Below, in pieces: positions 1 to 8,704 of a DNA stretch of 64,000 nt. The position numbers and the translations under genes are program-made. Positions within the stretch are counted from its first letter, which is position 1. Each line of letters opens with the position of its first letter. The notes under the pieces were generated by a model. That model did no database searches and was not told where the DNA came from. It saw only the letters and a list, made by a program, of their open reading frames with translations. The DNA lies in NCBI GenBank assembly GCA_002305965.1, contig DBRM01000066.1, positions 14,407 through 78,406 on the forward strand, in the 5' to 3' direction. Source of the stretch: Syntrophomonas sp. UBA1368 (GTDB lineage Bacteria; Bacillota; Syntrophomonadia; Syntrophomonadales; Syntrophomonadaceae).

Positions 1-74
1 GCTGTCATCTCCTGTAAAGAAGGGATCCGACTCCAGGGAGGAAAAGAACCTTTGTCCCGTTGATTATCTTCCAT
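1..74 (-). CDS. Start of an unidentified gene, cut by the window edge
   Basis: An ATG at 72-74 on the minus strand follows an AAGGAAG ribosome binding site with a 7-base spacer, and opens a frame of 24 codons that runs off the left edge. The visible peptide is hydrophilic, with Pro, Ser and Trp, and has no signal peptide. It lies just past the terminator that ends ylmC, so it probably begins a new unit or is reached by read-through. In related Firmicutes genes for dipicolinate synthase, a ClpP-like protease (TepA) or FtsK can lie here, but the visible residues do not let me choose. Confidence 0.5.
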   Translation of the reverse strand, partial: MEDNQRDKGSFPPWSRIPSLQEMT

Positions 75-113
75 GGCTGCACTTCCTTTTTCTATATAGA
101 ATTCCCGATAAAT

Positions 114-141
114 AAAAAAAACTGTGCTATCTGCACAGCTT
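114..141 (-). terminator. Rho-independent terminator after ylmC
   Basis: CTGTGC at 122-127 pairs with GCACAG at 133-138 around a 5-base loop. Reading on the minus strand the stem is followed at once by seven T residues (A run at 114-120). It lies 20 bases past the ylmC stop and closes the pepR-dut-ylmC unit. Confidence 0.75.
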
Positions 142-160
142 TCATAAATTATTTTTTCAT

Positions 161-430
161 TTATATAGAATGATTTTTCAGCCGCATGTGGGTATGATCC
201 AAATCTACCACAATCACTTCTCTGCCGATCTTTTTGACAGCTTCCCAGGGAATCACCAGCTTTTGCCGATCAGCCCAGAAGTTTAAAGCATTGCCCCGGT
301 TAGGCAGAATAATGGAAACGATCCGTCCGGTATCCGGATCAATTAACATGTCAGAATCACCGACGATCCCCATTCGCATACCATCATAAATATTAACCAT
401 TTCTTTGCCGATCAGATCATTCAGACGCAT
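161..430 (-). CDS. ylmC: YlmC/YmxH family PRC-barrel sporulation protein
   Basis: A small protein of 89 residues of the YlmC/YmxH family, whose members have a PRC-barrel fold and occur in spore formers; the biochemical role is not known. The characteristic opening MRLNDLIGKEMVNI, the central GDSDMLIDPDTGRI stretch and the IPWEAVKKIG segment are visible. A longer frame starts at 445, but its first five codons contain the AGGGGG ribosome binding site, so the ATG at 428-430 is preferred. It is the last gene of pepR-dut-ylmC, 11 bases after dut, and is followed by a terminator. The same family gene sits near the pepR-like gene in Bacillus. Confidence 0.85.
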   Translation of the reverse strand: MRLNDLIGKEMVNIYDGMRMGIVGDSDMLIDPDTGRIVSIILPNRGNALNFWADRQKLVIPWEAVKKIGREVIVVDLDHTHMRLKNHSI

Positions 431-441
431 CCTATTCCCCC

Positions 442-879
442 TCATTTTCCCGTATGGCCAAAACCTCCCGGTCCTCTATCCGTTTCATCCAATTCATCCA
501 CTTCTACTAACTCCGCCTGAGCGACCTGGGTAAAAACCATCTGGGCAATTCTTTCTCCTCTTTTCAAAATATACTCTTCACTGCCAAGATTTATAACAAT
601 TACCTGAATTTCTCCCCGGTAATCAGAATCTATGGTCCCAGGCGAATTTAATAAAGTAATGCCATGTTTGAGAGCCAGACCGCTGCGTGGTCTGATCTGC
701 GCTTCATATCCTACCGGAATGGCTGCCGCAATGCCGGTAGGGATTAAGGCATGCATCCCCGGCTTGATGATCTGCTCATCTTCAACCGCAGCATACAGGT
801 CAACTCCCGAGGCGCCTTCTGTCATATACCTGGGTAATGGCAAATCATTGGCATGTACTCTTTTGATAGCTACCTTCAT
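442..879 (-). CDS. dut: dUTP diphosphatase (dUTPase)
   Basis: Trimeric dUTPase of 145 residues that hydrolyses dUTP to dUMP and pyrophosphate, keeping uracil out of DNA and supplying dUMP for thymidylate synthesis. All five family motifs are present in order: SGVDLYA near residue 25, [11 protein letters not shown] near 63, [11 protein letters not shown] near 82, RIAQMVF near 111, and the glycine-rich C-terminal arm [11 protein letters not shown] at the end. The start lies one base after the pepR stop, so translation is probably coupled. Its place between pepR and ylmC differs from Bacillus subtilis, where these two neighbours are adjacent. Confidence 0.95.
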   Translation of the reverse strand: MKVAIKRVHANDLPLPRYMTEGASGVDLYAAVEDEQIIKPGMHALIPTGIAAAIPVGYEAQIRPRSGLALKHGITLLNSPGTIDSDYRGEIQVIVINLGSEEYILKRGERIAQMVFTQVAQAELVEVDELDETDRGPGGFGHTGK

Positions 880-880
880 A

Positions 881-2149
881 TCAGCACCACCATTTTTTAA
901 ATTCCGCTTCTGCCTGCGGCAAGACTTCAGCAGGCCCTACACAAGCCAAAGACACTTTTTGCTGCTGCCATGACCGGACAGCCAGATCTTTTATCATCTG
1001 ATCATCAACGCTTAATATCTTTTCCAGCACCTCATCAATGGGCGTCACCTTATCATACATTACGACGGATTTTCCGTTCCGGGTCATGTGATTGATGACA
1101 CTTTCCATCCCCAGATACATACTGGATTTGATCAGCTGTCTGGTCCTCACTACTTCCTCTTCGCTTACTCCTTTATCACACAGGTCATCCAATTGCTGCT
1201 TTAAGCCCTGGAAAGTTTCTGCGATCCTGCCCGGGCTGGTACCGATATAAACAGCCAAACTGCCTGTGTCTGAATAGTTGCTGGCATAACTGAAAACCGA
1301 ATAGGCCAGTCCCATTTCTTCCCGTAAGTGCTGAAACAGTCTGGAACTCATCCCGCCGCCTAAAATGCTGTTCATAACATTTTGCGTAAACCTCAGGTCA
1401 TCATGATAAGAAATGCCCGGCACCCCAACACAGATTTGAATCTGTTCCGTTTCCTTGGCCTGCAGTTGAATAAAATTCTCGCCATACCCGGCCTTAACCG
1501 GCGGCTTGTCAACAAGGTCCGCTTTATGCTTATCCATTTCCGCTGTTATGATCTCACGGACTTTTTCCCGGTCAATATTACCGGCTATGGAGACTACCAT
1601 ATTGGCCGGCACATAATGCTGATGATAAAAATCCAAGATTTCCTGCCGGTCAAAGTTGGCTACCGTCTCAGTGGTTCCCAGAATAGGAAGTCCCATGGTA
1701 TGACCCTGCCACAATTGCCGGGCAAAAATTTCATGGACCAAATCATCCGGCGTATCTTCACTCATATTGATTTCTTCCAGAATGACCCCTTTTTCGGTTT
1801 GAAATTCTTTATTTATAAACTGGGAATGAAACAGCATGTCCAAAAGGATCTCCAGCGCCATTTCCATATTCTCGTCTAAAATACGTGCATACAAACAGGT
1901 GTATTCCTTGCCTGTATAGGCATTCAGCTGTCCGCCGATCCGCTCAAAGCTGGAGGCGATATCCCGGGCCGAACGTTTTTCAGTGCCTTTAAAAAGCATG
2001 TGCTCAATAAAATGACTGGCACCAGTCAAATGTAAAGGTTCATGCCGGGAACCTACTTTAATATAAATGCCTATAGCAACAGATTTCACATAAGGTATCT
2101 CTTGCACCACCAGTTTGGTTTTACTGTTTAAATTCCACAAGTCTGTCAA
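881..2149 (-). CDS. M16 family zinc peptidase (PepR/YmxG-like)
   Basis: Single-copy M16 (insulinase and mitochondrial processing peptidase type) metallopeptidase of 422 residues, the usual YmxG/PepR length. The inverted zinc motif HFIEH lies near residue 47-51, within [11 protein letters not shown], and the distal glutamate is in the GVILEEINM segment. An RxxE-like second half with [11 protein letters not shown] near 290 matches the family's inactive C-terminal repeat. The longest frame starts at 2164, but that codon overlaps a GGAGG ribosome binding site; the TTG at 2147-2149 lies 8 bases behind it and is preferred. It sits between dacF and dut, in the neighbourhood where ymxG lies in Bacillus. 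Substrates are unknown. Confidence 0.9.
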   Translation of the reverse strand: MTDLWNLNSKTKLVVQEIPYVKSVAIGIYIKVGSRHEPLHLTGASHFIEHMLFKGTEKRSARDIASSFERIGGQLNAYTGKEYTCLYARILDENMEMALEILLDMLFHSQFINKEFQTEKGVILEEINMSEDTPDDLVHEIFARQLWQGHTMGLPILGTTETVANFDRQEILDFYHQHYVPANMVVSIAGNIDREKVREIITAEMDKHKADLVDKPPVKAGYGENFIQLQAKETEQIQICVGVPGISYHDDLRFTQNVMNSILGGGMSSRLFQHLREEMGLAYSVFSYASNYSDTGSLAVYIGTSPGRIAETFQGLKQQLDDLCDKGVSEEEVVRTRQLIKSSMYLGMESVINHMTRNGKSVVMYDKVTPIDEVLEKILSVDDQMIKDLAVRSWQQQKVSLACVGPAEVLPQAEAEFKKWWC

Positions 2150-2189
2150 TAATACTACCTCCAACTATCACTTTTCGTAATTATTCTGC

Positions 2190-3317
2190 TTATAACTCAT
2201 TTTTCCCTTTAATTATTCTTTTCAGCCAATTGGGCGTCAGGGATCTTTTCAGGGTCTGACCGCTGACCAGATCGATACTATCGATGTGCTTGCCATTGGC
2301 ATAAACCAGAACCTTGCCTAATCGTTCACCTTTTTGAACCGGCGGCTCGATTTCATAATTGAAAATAACCTTTTTGGCAATGTCAGGCTGTTTCCCATCA
2401 TACCACAAGTTAAATGAACGGGCAGGATATATATCGAGATATACCTCATCTTCTGCTAATTTTGCAGTTTTGAAAGGAGTTTTCCCATCCAATACTTTCA
2501 CCTGCTTGAAATTTGCAAATCCGTACTCCAATAACCTGGCACAATCTCCGAAGCGATTGCCAGATTTGAGGCATACTGCGATCAATTGCCTTTGCTCCCT
2601 GGTGGCTGAGGCAGCCAGGCAGCGACCTGCAGCATTGGTGGTACCGGTTTTGATCCCATCCGCTCCCGGCAAACTCTGCAGTAAAAGATTGCTGTTGGTT
2701 ATGGTTAAAGGCTGCTTATAGGATGGATGATTGAAGCTGCTTTGGACCGTACTTACCGTCCGGGCAATATAATCATGACGTATTGCATAACGGCTGATCA
2801 AAGCCATATCATATGCTGTACTGTAACCATTGGCTGAGGGCAGGCCGGAAGCGTTTTCAAAATGGGTATTGCAAGCTCTCAGGACCCAGGCTTTTTTGCT
2901 CATCAAATGGGCAAATAATCTTTCATCGCCGGCAACATGTTCGGCCAGTACCACGGCAGCATCATTGGCTGAGCGCATCAAGGCAACTTTGATGAGTTCT
3001 TCGATGGTCAAGGTCTGTCCTTCTCGCAGATCGAATGCATATTCAGGGGTCAGCTGGGCATTGCGGCTGACCGATGCAATTTCGCTCAGATCAGCATATT
3101 CCACGGCAAGCACCGCTGTCATGATTTTGGTGGTACTGGCAACCGGGCGTTTTTCATCCTGATTCTTCCCCAGTAATACCTGCCCTGTTTTGCCGTCCAG
3201 CAGACAATAATAACCGGAGCTGATGGATGGAGCTGCTGAAGCCGTGTCAACAAGGAAGCAGCTGCTGATAAACAGCAGCAATAACAGCAGCAGGTATTTA
3301 GTGACTGGTTTTTTCAT
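2190..3317 (-). CDS. D-alanyl-D-alanine carboxypeptidase (DacF-like, S11)
   Basis: Exported penicillin-binding protein of the S11 family, 375 residues, predicted to trim the terminal D-alanine of peptidoglycan stem peptides. An N-terminal signal peptide with a long leucine run ends around TASAAPS. The three catalytic motifs are seen: STTK (serine nucleophile) near residue 62, SAND near 120, and KTGTT near 220. A C-terminal beta-rich domain of the PBP5 type follows. A start at 3335 lacks a ribosome binding site, so the ATG at 3315-3317 is chosen. It overlaps the end of ylxY by 20 bases. DacF is a forespore enzyme in Bacillus, so a sporulation role is plausible but not shown. Confidence 0.9.
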   Translation of the reverse strand: MKKPVTKYLLLLLLLFISSCFLVDTASAAPSISSGYYCLLDGKTGQVLLGKNQDEKRPVASTTKIMTAVLAVEYADLSEIASVSRNAQLTPEYAFDLREGQTLTIEELIKVALMRSANDAAVVLAEHVAGDERLFAHLMSKKAWVLRACNTHFENASGLPSANGYSTAYDMALISRYAIRHDYIARTVSTVQSSFNHPSYKQPLTITNSNLLLQSLPGADGIKTGTTNAAGRCLAASATREQRQLIAVCLKSGNRFGDCARLLEYGFANFKQVKVLDGKTPFKTAKLAEDEVYLDIYPARSFNLWYDGKQPDIAKKVIFNYEIEPPVQKGERLGKVLVYANGKHIDSIDLVSGQTLKRSLTPNWLKRIIKGKNEL

Positions 3318-4047
3318 TTTTATCTTTCTTCTCATTGTCTGTAATAACGATTTGATCCAGCGTTTTCATTTGGTAGCCGGATGCGCTGATCTGGGTCATT
3401 AATTCCGGCAGGGCCTCGGCGGTTGGCTGAGTAGGATGCATGAGGATGATGGCGTCGTTGTGCAATTGATTCATGACCCTTTTGATGATGGTATCGGCAG
3501 GGGGCTTTTGCCAGTCGATGGTATCGATACTCCACATGATCAACTTATAGTGCAGTTTTTCAGAGACAGTCACTACATTCGTATTGAACTCACCATAGGG
3601 AGGAGCAAAATATACGCTTTCTTTTCCGGTCAGTTCCTTGATGATCCGGCCGCCTTTTACGATTTGCTCCCGGGCTTGCTCACCGGATAAGTTATTGAAG
3701 TGAACATGTTTATAGCCATGATTTTGTATGCTGTGACCTTCTTCATGCATTTGCCTGACCAGGTCCGGATTTTTCTCCGCCCACCTGCCGGTCACAAAAA
3801 AGGTGACTTTTGCGTCATTTGCTTTGAAAGCCTCAAGCATTGCCGGTATAAATTCTTCTCCCCAATCCACATTGATACAGAGGGCAACTGTCTTTTGGCC
3901 GCTGTTTCCCTGATAAATTGCCTGGGCGGGAACAGCAGCCACCTGCGGCTTAATCATCTGCAAAAAAATAAAAGCCAGGAGCCCCAAAAATACGAATCCG
4001 CTCATCCCGCGGATAAAACCTTTTTTGGTGAAAAAGAATATTCTCAT
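3298..4047 (-). CDS. ylxY: YlxY-type polysaccharide deacetylase (NodB domain)
   Basis: Membrane-anchored NodB-type deacetylase of 249 residues, most like YlxY/PdaB of spore formers. One transmembrane segment lies at about residues 13-32, followed by the deacetylase domain. Motif 1 appears as NVDWGEE with the aspartate in place, the metal-binding HG..H region as NHGYKHVHF, and motif 3 as APPYGEF; the IMWSIDTIDWQKP and ILMHPT segments are characteristic of YlxY. The ATG at 4045-4047 has a run of G residues as ribosome binding site; a longer frame from 4128 has no support. It lies beside pnp as in Bacillus and overlaps dacF. The actual substrate, peptidoglycan or another sugar polymer, is not known. 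Confidence 0.88.
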   Translation of the reverse strand: MRIFFFTKKGFIRGMSGFVFLGLLAFIFLQMIKPQVAAVPAQAIYQGNSGQKTVALCINVDWGEEFIPAMLEAFKANDAKVTFFVTGRWAEKNPDLVRQMHEEGHSIQNHGYKHVHFNNLSGEQAREQIVKGGRIIKELTGKESVYFAPPYGEFNTNVVTVSEKLHYKLIMWSIDTIDWQKPPADTIIKRVMNQLHNDAIILMHPTQPTAEALPELMTQISASGYQMKTLDQIVITDNEKKDKNEKTSH

Positions 4048-4082
4048 ACCATCCCCCCGTTTATGCATTTTCAACTTAATTA

Positions 4083-4111
4083 TTTGTATTCCAAGGAGGA
4101 AATTCCTATTC
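4083..4111 (-). promoter_or_regulatory. Possible sigma-E promoter of ylxY-dacF
   Basis: On the minus strand GAATAGG (4105-4111) and AATACAAA (4083-4090) are separated by 14 bases. This resembles the sigma-E consensus KMATATT-N14-CATACAnT with several mismatches. It lies 36 bases before the ylxY start. The resemblance is partial, so this is only a candidate. Confidence 0.3.
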
Positions 4112-4143
4112 AGTTTTTTCACCGGCAAAAGAAAGCTATTAAA

Positions 4144-4170
4144 TGAAAATAAACCGAGAATACTCGGTTT
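4144..4170 (-). terminator. Terminator after pnp
   Basis: AAACCGAG at 4151-4158 pairs with CTCGGTTT at 4163-4170 around a 4-base loop. On the minus strand the stem is followed by ATTTTC. It closes the rpsO-pnp unit 33 bases after the pnp stop. Confidence 0.75.
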
Positions 4171-4202
4171 ACCTTTTGATTTATTAATCTTTTAAGCTTG
4201 AT

Positions 4203-6314
4203 TTAATCAATGCTCCTGGACTTTTCTTTTAATACCGCTTTACGGGAAAGATTGACCCGGCCCTGTTTATCTATTTCTGTTACTTTAACCAGGATTTCAT
4301 CGCCGATGTTGACCACATCATTGACTTTATTTACTCTTTCTTCTGCTAATTGCGATATATGCACCAGACCTTCTTTGCCCTGGTTACCCAAAACTCCCGG
4401 GATGATTTCCACAAAAGCACCAAAATCCATGATTCGTTTTACGGTGCCCATATAGATTCTGCCAACTTCGACTTCAGCGATGATCGCTTCGATCAAATGT
4501 CTGGCCTGATCCGCTGCACCCTGGTCGGTGGCAATGATAAACAAGCTGCCATCGTCTTCGATATCTATTTTGCAGCCGGTTTCGTCAACGATTTTATGGA
4601 TTGTCTTGCCGCCCGGACCAATCACTTCTCTTATTTTATCAGGATTGATCTGCATTCTGATCAGTCGGGGAGCATACGGTGAAAGGGTAGGATTGGGTTT
4701 ATCAATGGCTTCCAGCATCTTGCCCAGAATAAAACTGCGCCCTTCGTTGGCCTGGCTCAAAGCTGCATCAACGATTTCACGACTTACTCCGGAAATCTTG
4801 ATATCCATTTGTAAAGCAGTTACGCCGTTAACGGTTCCCGCCACTTTAAAGTCCATATCCCCTAAAGCGTCTTCGATTCCTTGAATGTCACTTAAGATGG
4901 CAAATTTATCTTCTTCTTTGACCAGACCCATAGCGATGCCGGAAACCGGTGCTTTGATAGGTACGCCTGCATGCATGAGGGATAAGGTGCTGCCGCAGAC
5001 ACTGCCCATAGAAGAAGAGCCGTTTGATTCCAATACGTCAGATACGACCCTGATGGTATAGGGAAACTCCTCTGCACTTGGAATGACCGGTACCAAAGCT
5101 CTTTCTGCCAGCGCTCCATGCCCTATTTCCCTGCGGCCCGGACCACGCATCGGTTTGGTCTCTCCCGTGCTGTAAGGCGGGAAATTATAATGGTGTATGT
5201 AGCGCTTCGATTCTTCAACACCAAGTCCATCCAGGCGTTGTTCTTCACTTATGGCGCCCAGCGTGGTTACGGAAAGTACCTGGGTTTGTCCGCGGGTAAA
5301 AAGGCCTGAACCATGCGGACGTGGCAAATAGCCCACTTCGCAGGTCACTTTTCTGATCTCATTGAGCTTGCGTCCGTCTACTCTTTCCCCTTCTTCCAGC
5401 ATCATTTTGCGGACGATTTCTTTCAACATTTTCTCCAGTTTCTTGGCAATGGTCTTTTGTTCATCGGGGTAATTTTCAGCAAAGTGCTGTAAGGTGAGTT
5501 CTTTCACCTCGTCAATATGGCTTTCTCTCTCAAGTTTATCAGGGTTCTTTACGGCATTTTCCAGCTTGTCCCAGGCAAAATCCAGAACCGCCTGCTCCAG
5601 CTCTTCATTGGCCGGTTCCACTTGAACTTCCATCTTAACTGGCGCTGCATCTGCATATATGGTCTCCTGGAACTCGACGATTCTCCTGATTTCATCGTGG
5701 GCAAAGAAAATAGCGTCAGACATGGTTTTTTCAGGTATTTCATTGGCTCCGCCTTCAACCATCATGATCGCATCTTTGCTGCCGGCCACGGTCAAATGCA
5801 TCTGACTTTTTGCCATCTGTTCAACAGTAGGATTGATGATAAATTGATCATCTATCATACCGACCACTACTCCGGCTATGGGTCCGTTAAAAGGAATATT
5901 TGAGATTCCCAGTGCTACGGAGGCGCCAATGACAGCCGTTACATCCGGAGCGTTGTCTTTTTCCACAGACATAACGGTAGCAACGATGTGTACATCATTT
6001 TTAAACCCTTTGGGGAATAATGGGCGAATCGGGCGGTCTATGATTCTGGCCGTCAAAGTTGCCAGTTCGGTTGGCCTGCCTTCCCTTTTAATAAATCCCC
6101 CCGGAATTTTGCCGACAGCATATTGTCTTTCTTCAAAATCAACTGTCAAAGGGAAAAAGTCTATCCCTTCGCGAGGATCTTTGGAAGCAGTGGCAGTCAC
6201 CAATACCACAGTATCACCATAGCGCATTACTGCAGCACCATTAGCCTGCTTTGCAGCTTTGCCGATTTCAATGGTAAGTGTTCTTCCGCCGATATCGATC
6301 GAATATTCTCGCAC
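4203..6314 (-). CDS. pnp: Polyribonucleotide nucleotidyltransferase
   Basis: PNPase, the phosphate-dependent 3'-to-5' exoribonuclease of the RNA degradation machinery, 703 residues as usual. Domains in order: first RNase PH domain (about 1-145), alpha-helical linker (to about 310), second RNase PH domain (about 315-545, with FPPYSTGE and [10 protein letters not shown]), KH domain (550-620, [12 protein letters not shown]) and S1 domain (625-695, [10 protein letters not shown] and [13 protein letters not shown]). The frame opens at an ATG at 6335, but that codon directly precedes the AGGAGG ribosome binding site; the GTG at 6312-6314 gives the conventional N-terminus. It follows rpsO across a hairpin, the classical rpsO-pnp arrangement. 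Confidence 0.97.
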   Translation of the reverse strand: MREYSIDIGGRTLTIEIGKAAKQANGAAVMRYGDTVVLVTATASKDPREGIDFFPLTVDFEERQYAVGKIPGGFIKREGRPTELATLTARIIDRPIRPLFPKGFKNDVHIVATVMSVEKDNAPDVTAVIGASVALGISNIPFNGPIAGVVVGMIDDQFIINPTVEQMAKSQMHLTVAGSKDAIMMVEGGANEIPEKTMSDAIFFAHDEIRRIVEFQETIYADAAPVKMEVQVEPANEELEQAVLDFAWDKLENAVKNPDKLERESHIDEVKELTLQHFAENYPDEQKTIAKKLEKMLKEIVRKMMLEEGERVDGRKLNEIRKVTCEVGYLPRPHGSGLFTRGQTQVLSVTTLGAISEEQRLDGLGVEESKRYIHHYNFPPYSTGETKPMRGPGRREIGHGALAERALVPVIPSAEEFPYTIRVVSDVLESNGSSSMGSVCGSTLSLMHAGVPIKAPVSGIAMGLVKEEDKFAILSDIQGIEDALGDMDFKVAGTVNGVTALQMDIKISGVSREIVDAALSQANEGRSFILGKMLEAIDKPNPTLSPYAPRLIRMQINPDKIREVIGPGGKTIHKIVDETGCKIDIEDDGSLFIIATDQGAADQARHLIEAIIAEVEVGRIYMGTVKRIMDFGAFVEIIPGVLGNQGKEGLVHISQLAEERVNKVNDVVNIGDEILVKVTEIDKQGRVNLSRKAVLKEKSRSID

Positions 6315-6360
6315 TAAAAAAATTCCTCCTTTCATTTATTATGTGCAGAAATAAATAAAT

Positions 6361-6383
6361 TTAAAGAGCGGCATTCCCGCTCC
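6361..6383 (-). terminator. Hairpin between rpsO and pnp
   Basis: GAGCGG at 6366-6371 pairs with CCGCTC at 6377-6382 around CATTC. The tract after it on the minus strand is TTTAAATTTATT, a weak T run. It can act as a partial terminator or processing site between rpsO and pnp, as hairpins in this gap do in other bacteria. Confidence 0.55.
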
Positions 6384-6653
6384 TTATCTGCGCAGACCAA
6401 GTCGTGTGACGATGGTACGATAACGCTCAAAATCATTTTTCTTCAGGTAGTCCAGCAGAGAACGCCGCTGTCCAACCATTTTCAACAAACCTCTTCTTGA
6501 ATGATGATCTTTTTTGTTTACTTTCAAATGCTCATTCAAATAATTGATACGGTCAGTTAAAATAGCAATTTGCACTTCAGGGGATCCGGTATCATTTTCA
6601 TGGATCTGAAAAGACTTAATGATCTCCTGTTTTTTCTCAGGTGTCAAAGCCAA
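6384..6653 (-). CDS. rpsO: 30S ribosomal protein S15
   Basis: Ribosomal protein S15, a primary binder of the 16S rRNA central domain, 89 residues as usual. The visible [11 protein letters not shown] start, the [13 protein letters not shown] segment, [22 protein letters not shown] and the [12 protein letters not shown] end are all canonical. The longest frame starts with a GTG at 6662 that is fused to the AGGAGG ribosome binding site; the TTG at 6651-6653 is 8 bases behind it and gives the standard MALTPEKK N-terminus. It has its own promoter at 6834-6862 and a structured leader, and is followed by pnp. Confidence 0.97.
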   Translation of the reverse strand: MALTPEKKQEIIKSFQIHENDTGSPEVQIAILTDRINYLNEHLKVNKKDHHSRRGLLKMVGQRRSLLDYLKKNDFERYRTIVTRLGLRR

Positions 6654-6679
6654 TGGTTTCACCTCCTCATTATAAAATC

Positions 6680-6754
6680 GCCATTAACCAAGTTCTGCGT
6701 CGGTGACTCACAAAACCTAGCAAATGGTTCCTCAGCTCTTAATAGCTGGTTGGC
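6680..6754 (-). promoter_or_regulatory. Structured rpsO leader, possible S15 autoregulatory element
   Basis: On the minus strand GCCAACCA (6747-6754) can pair with TGGTTAATGGC (6680-6690), closing a multi-branched region. Inside it are AGCT...AGCT, AACC...GGTT and GTGA...TCAC stems. The element ends about 10 bases before the ribosome binding site of rpsO. S15 leaders that fold and bind S15 are known in several phyla; assignment here is inference. Confidence 0.4.
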
Positions 6755-6833
6755 TGAAGTATATTTAACAGGCCATGGGCTCTGCCGCTCTCAAAAATAG
6801 TATGCTCTCTCTTCATATAAAAAGACAAGGTAA

Positions 6834-6862
6834 ATTGTAGCACAGGCTGATGAAAAAGTAAA
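6834..6862 (-). promoter_or_regulatory. Sigma-A promoter of rpsO-pnp
   Basis: Minus strand: -35 TTTACT (6857-6862), 17-base spacer, -10 TACAAT (6834-6839). The start site is expected near 6827, giving a leader of about 170 bases before the TTG start of rpsO. It lies just after the ribF stop. Confidence 0.7.
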
Positions 6863-6884
6863 CTTTCTCCAATTACCTGTCTTT

Positions 6885-7811
6885 TTAAGAAGTAATGTCT
6901 ATTGCCTGCTCCCGATCCTTGCCGATCTGTTCCACTAACTCCTGAATGCTGGCAAATTTTTTTTCATCTCTTATTTTGCGGACAAAAACCAATTCAATTT
7001 CCGCCCCGTAAACATCACCGCTGAAGTCTATGATATGGACTTCGACTGTCAGCGGGTAGTTATCGTGGAAAGTTGGCTTGGTCCCAATATTAACAACGCT
7101 TTTATAGACTTTCTGATCGATGATGATCCGTGCGGCATAGACGCCGGGACCAGGAATGATCAGATCTTCACTGAATTTAAGATTGGCGGTAGGAAATCCT
7201 AAACTGGCTCCCCGGTTTTCCCCCGGAACCACCTGCGCCTGCAGCATTGGTTCATACCCCAGCATTGCAGCTGCATTGGGTATGTCACCGTTTTTGAGCA
7301 GCTGACGGATCAGACTGCTGGAAACCAAATGTCCCTGTACTTCTACGGGGGGAATGACCTGCACGCCAAAGCCCAGATCCTTGCCTAATACTCGAAGCAG
7401 CTCAGGGGTTCCCTGACCTTTATGTCCAAAGGAATAATTAAAACCGACAAATACCTCCCGGGCGGCTAATTTGTCTGCCAGTATCTCCCGGGCAAAATGC
7501 TCCGGCGTCCAGTAGGAAATATCCCGGGTAAACTCCTGATAAATCAAAATATCAAGTCCCAGTTCCTTCAGCAAATGTGCTTTCCTCTCCGCAGTGATCA
7601 GCATCTTGGGTGCTTTTTCGGGGCGGAGCACTTTGATCGGATGGGGCTCAAAAATAAAAGCTGCTGAGATCCCCTGGTTTGCCTGTGCATGAGAAACCGC
7701 CCGGTTAATGAGCTCTTTATGTCCCATATGAATACCGTCAAAATTACCCAGAGCCAAATAAAGTGCCCGGTCGCTTTTCTTAAAACAGTCTACGTCAAAT
7801 AGTAATTCCAT
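6885..7811 (-). CDS. ribF: Bifunctional riboflavin kinase / FAD synthetase
   Basis: RibF of 308 residues, which phosphorylates riboflavin to FMN and adenylates FMN to FAD. The N-terminal nucleotidyltransferase domain shows LGNFDGIHMGH near residue 25 and later SSSLIR; the C-terminal kinase domain shows GASLGFPTANL near residue 195 and NIGTKPTF. The longest frame runs into truB from 7901; the ATG at 7809-7811 behind GAGGAGAAACAA starts the conserved protein and leaves a 10-base gap after the truB stop. It is the last gene of the rimP-to-ribF run, the order found in most Firmicutes. Confidence 0.95.
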   Translation of the reverse strand: MELLFDVDCFKKSDRALYLALGNFDGIHMGHKELINRAVSHAQANQGISAAFIFEPHPIKVLRPEKAPKMLITAERKAHLLKELGLDILIYQEFTRDISYWTPEHFAREILADKLAAREVFVGFNYSFGHKGQGTPELLRVLGKDLGFGVQVIPPVEVQGHLVSSSLIRQLLKNGDIPNAAAMLGYEPMLQAQVVPGENRGASLGFPTANLKFSEDLIIPGPGVYAARIIIDQKVYKSVVNIGTKPTFHDNYPLTVEVHIIDFSGDVYGAEIELVFVRKIRDEKKFASIQELVEQIGKDREQAIDITS

Positions 7812-7821
7812 TTGTTTCTCC

Positions 7822-8703
7822 TCAAATAAAGACTTTTTCCGGTCGAAGCATTCCCGCTTCTGAGTCATAGTAAGCAATGGCAGCCAACTGCTGCTCTCCA
7901 TATAGCCTGACCCTTTGCTGATTTAATAGTTTTGCGGCCTTGATCCCCCTGCCCTGTTTAACATGCAGGACTTGTTCCTCAGTAAGTTCCAAAGCCGTCA
8001 TATATCCAAGAGGATAATCGACTGGTAATAAATAGGCTCCTATATCATCGGTTTCTATCAGCTCTTGTAGTTTAACCGCCTCGTCCAGAGTAAAACTTCC
8101 GGTTTTAACCCTGATCAGACTGTTCAAATAGGCCCCGGTCCCTAAACGGAAGCCTATATCATGTACCAGGGTCCTTATATATGTACCTGGGGAACAGATC
8201 ACTTTGATCATGATCTGAGGAAAATCACCCGTTCGATTGATTTCCAGAAGATCGATGGTTTCGATGGTTACCGGCCGGGGCTCCCTTGCTACCTCCAAGC
8301 CCTGACGGGCCAATTCATAAAGGCGCTGGCCGTTATGATGTACCGCCGAATACATGGGCGGGATCTGTTCGATCTTTCCCGTAAACTGCGCAAGCACCTG
8401 TTTCAATTCTTCTTCATCACAGGTCACATGGTCTTTCAAGACCGTAATATGTCCCCAGGCATCCTGAGTATCTGAAACTCCGCCCAGTACAAAAGCTGCG
8501 ATATATATCTTGGCACTTTCATTAGCATATTCGATGAGTCGTGTGGCGTTCCCGATTGCTACAGGTAAAACCCCTGTCGCCATGGGATCCAGTGTACCCA
8601 GATGGCCGATTTTACACTTACGGGGAAATTTCTTTTTTATTTGGCGGATGACATCAAAGGACGTCATTCCGGATGGTTTATCAATATTAAGAAATCCCTG
8701 CAA
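7822..8703 (-). CDS. truB: tRNA pseudouridine(55) synthase
   Basis: TruB converts U55 in the T loop of tRNAs to pseudouridine; 293 residues. The protein opens with QGFLNIDKPSGMTSFDV, has the catalytic-aspartate motif HLGTLDPMATGVLPVAIG near residue 30-50, SAVHHNGQRLYELAR near 110, and the SPGTYIRTLVHDIG segment near 165. The C-terminal part is PUA-like. The start is taken as TTG at 8701-8703, because the family begins exactly at this point and it lies one base after the nrnA stop; an ATG at 8716-8718 inside nrnA is a possible alternative. Neighbours nrnA and ribF are as in other Firmicutes. Confidence 0.93.
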   Translation of the reverse strand: MQGFLNIDKPSGMTSFDVIRQIKKKFPRKCKIGHLGTLDPMATGVLPVAIGNATRLIEYANESAKIYIAAFVLGGVSDTQDAWGHITVLKDHVTCDEEELKQVLAQFTGKIEQIPPMYSAVHHNGQRLYELARQGLEVAREPRPVTIETIDLLEINRTGDFPQIMIKVICSPGTYIRTLVHDIGFRLGTGAYLNSLIRVKTGSFTLDEAVKLQELIETDDIGAYLLPVDYPLGYMTALELTEEQVLHVKQGRGIKAAKLLNQQRVRLYGEQQLAAIAYYDSEAGMLRPEKVFI

Positions 8704-8704
8704 T

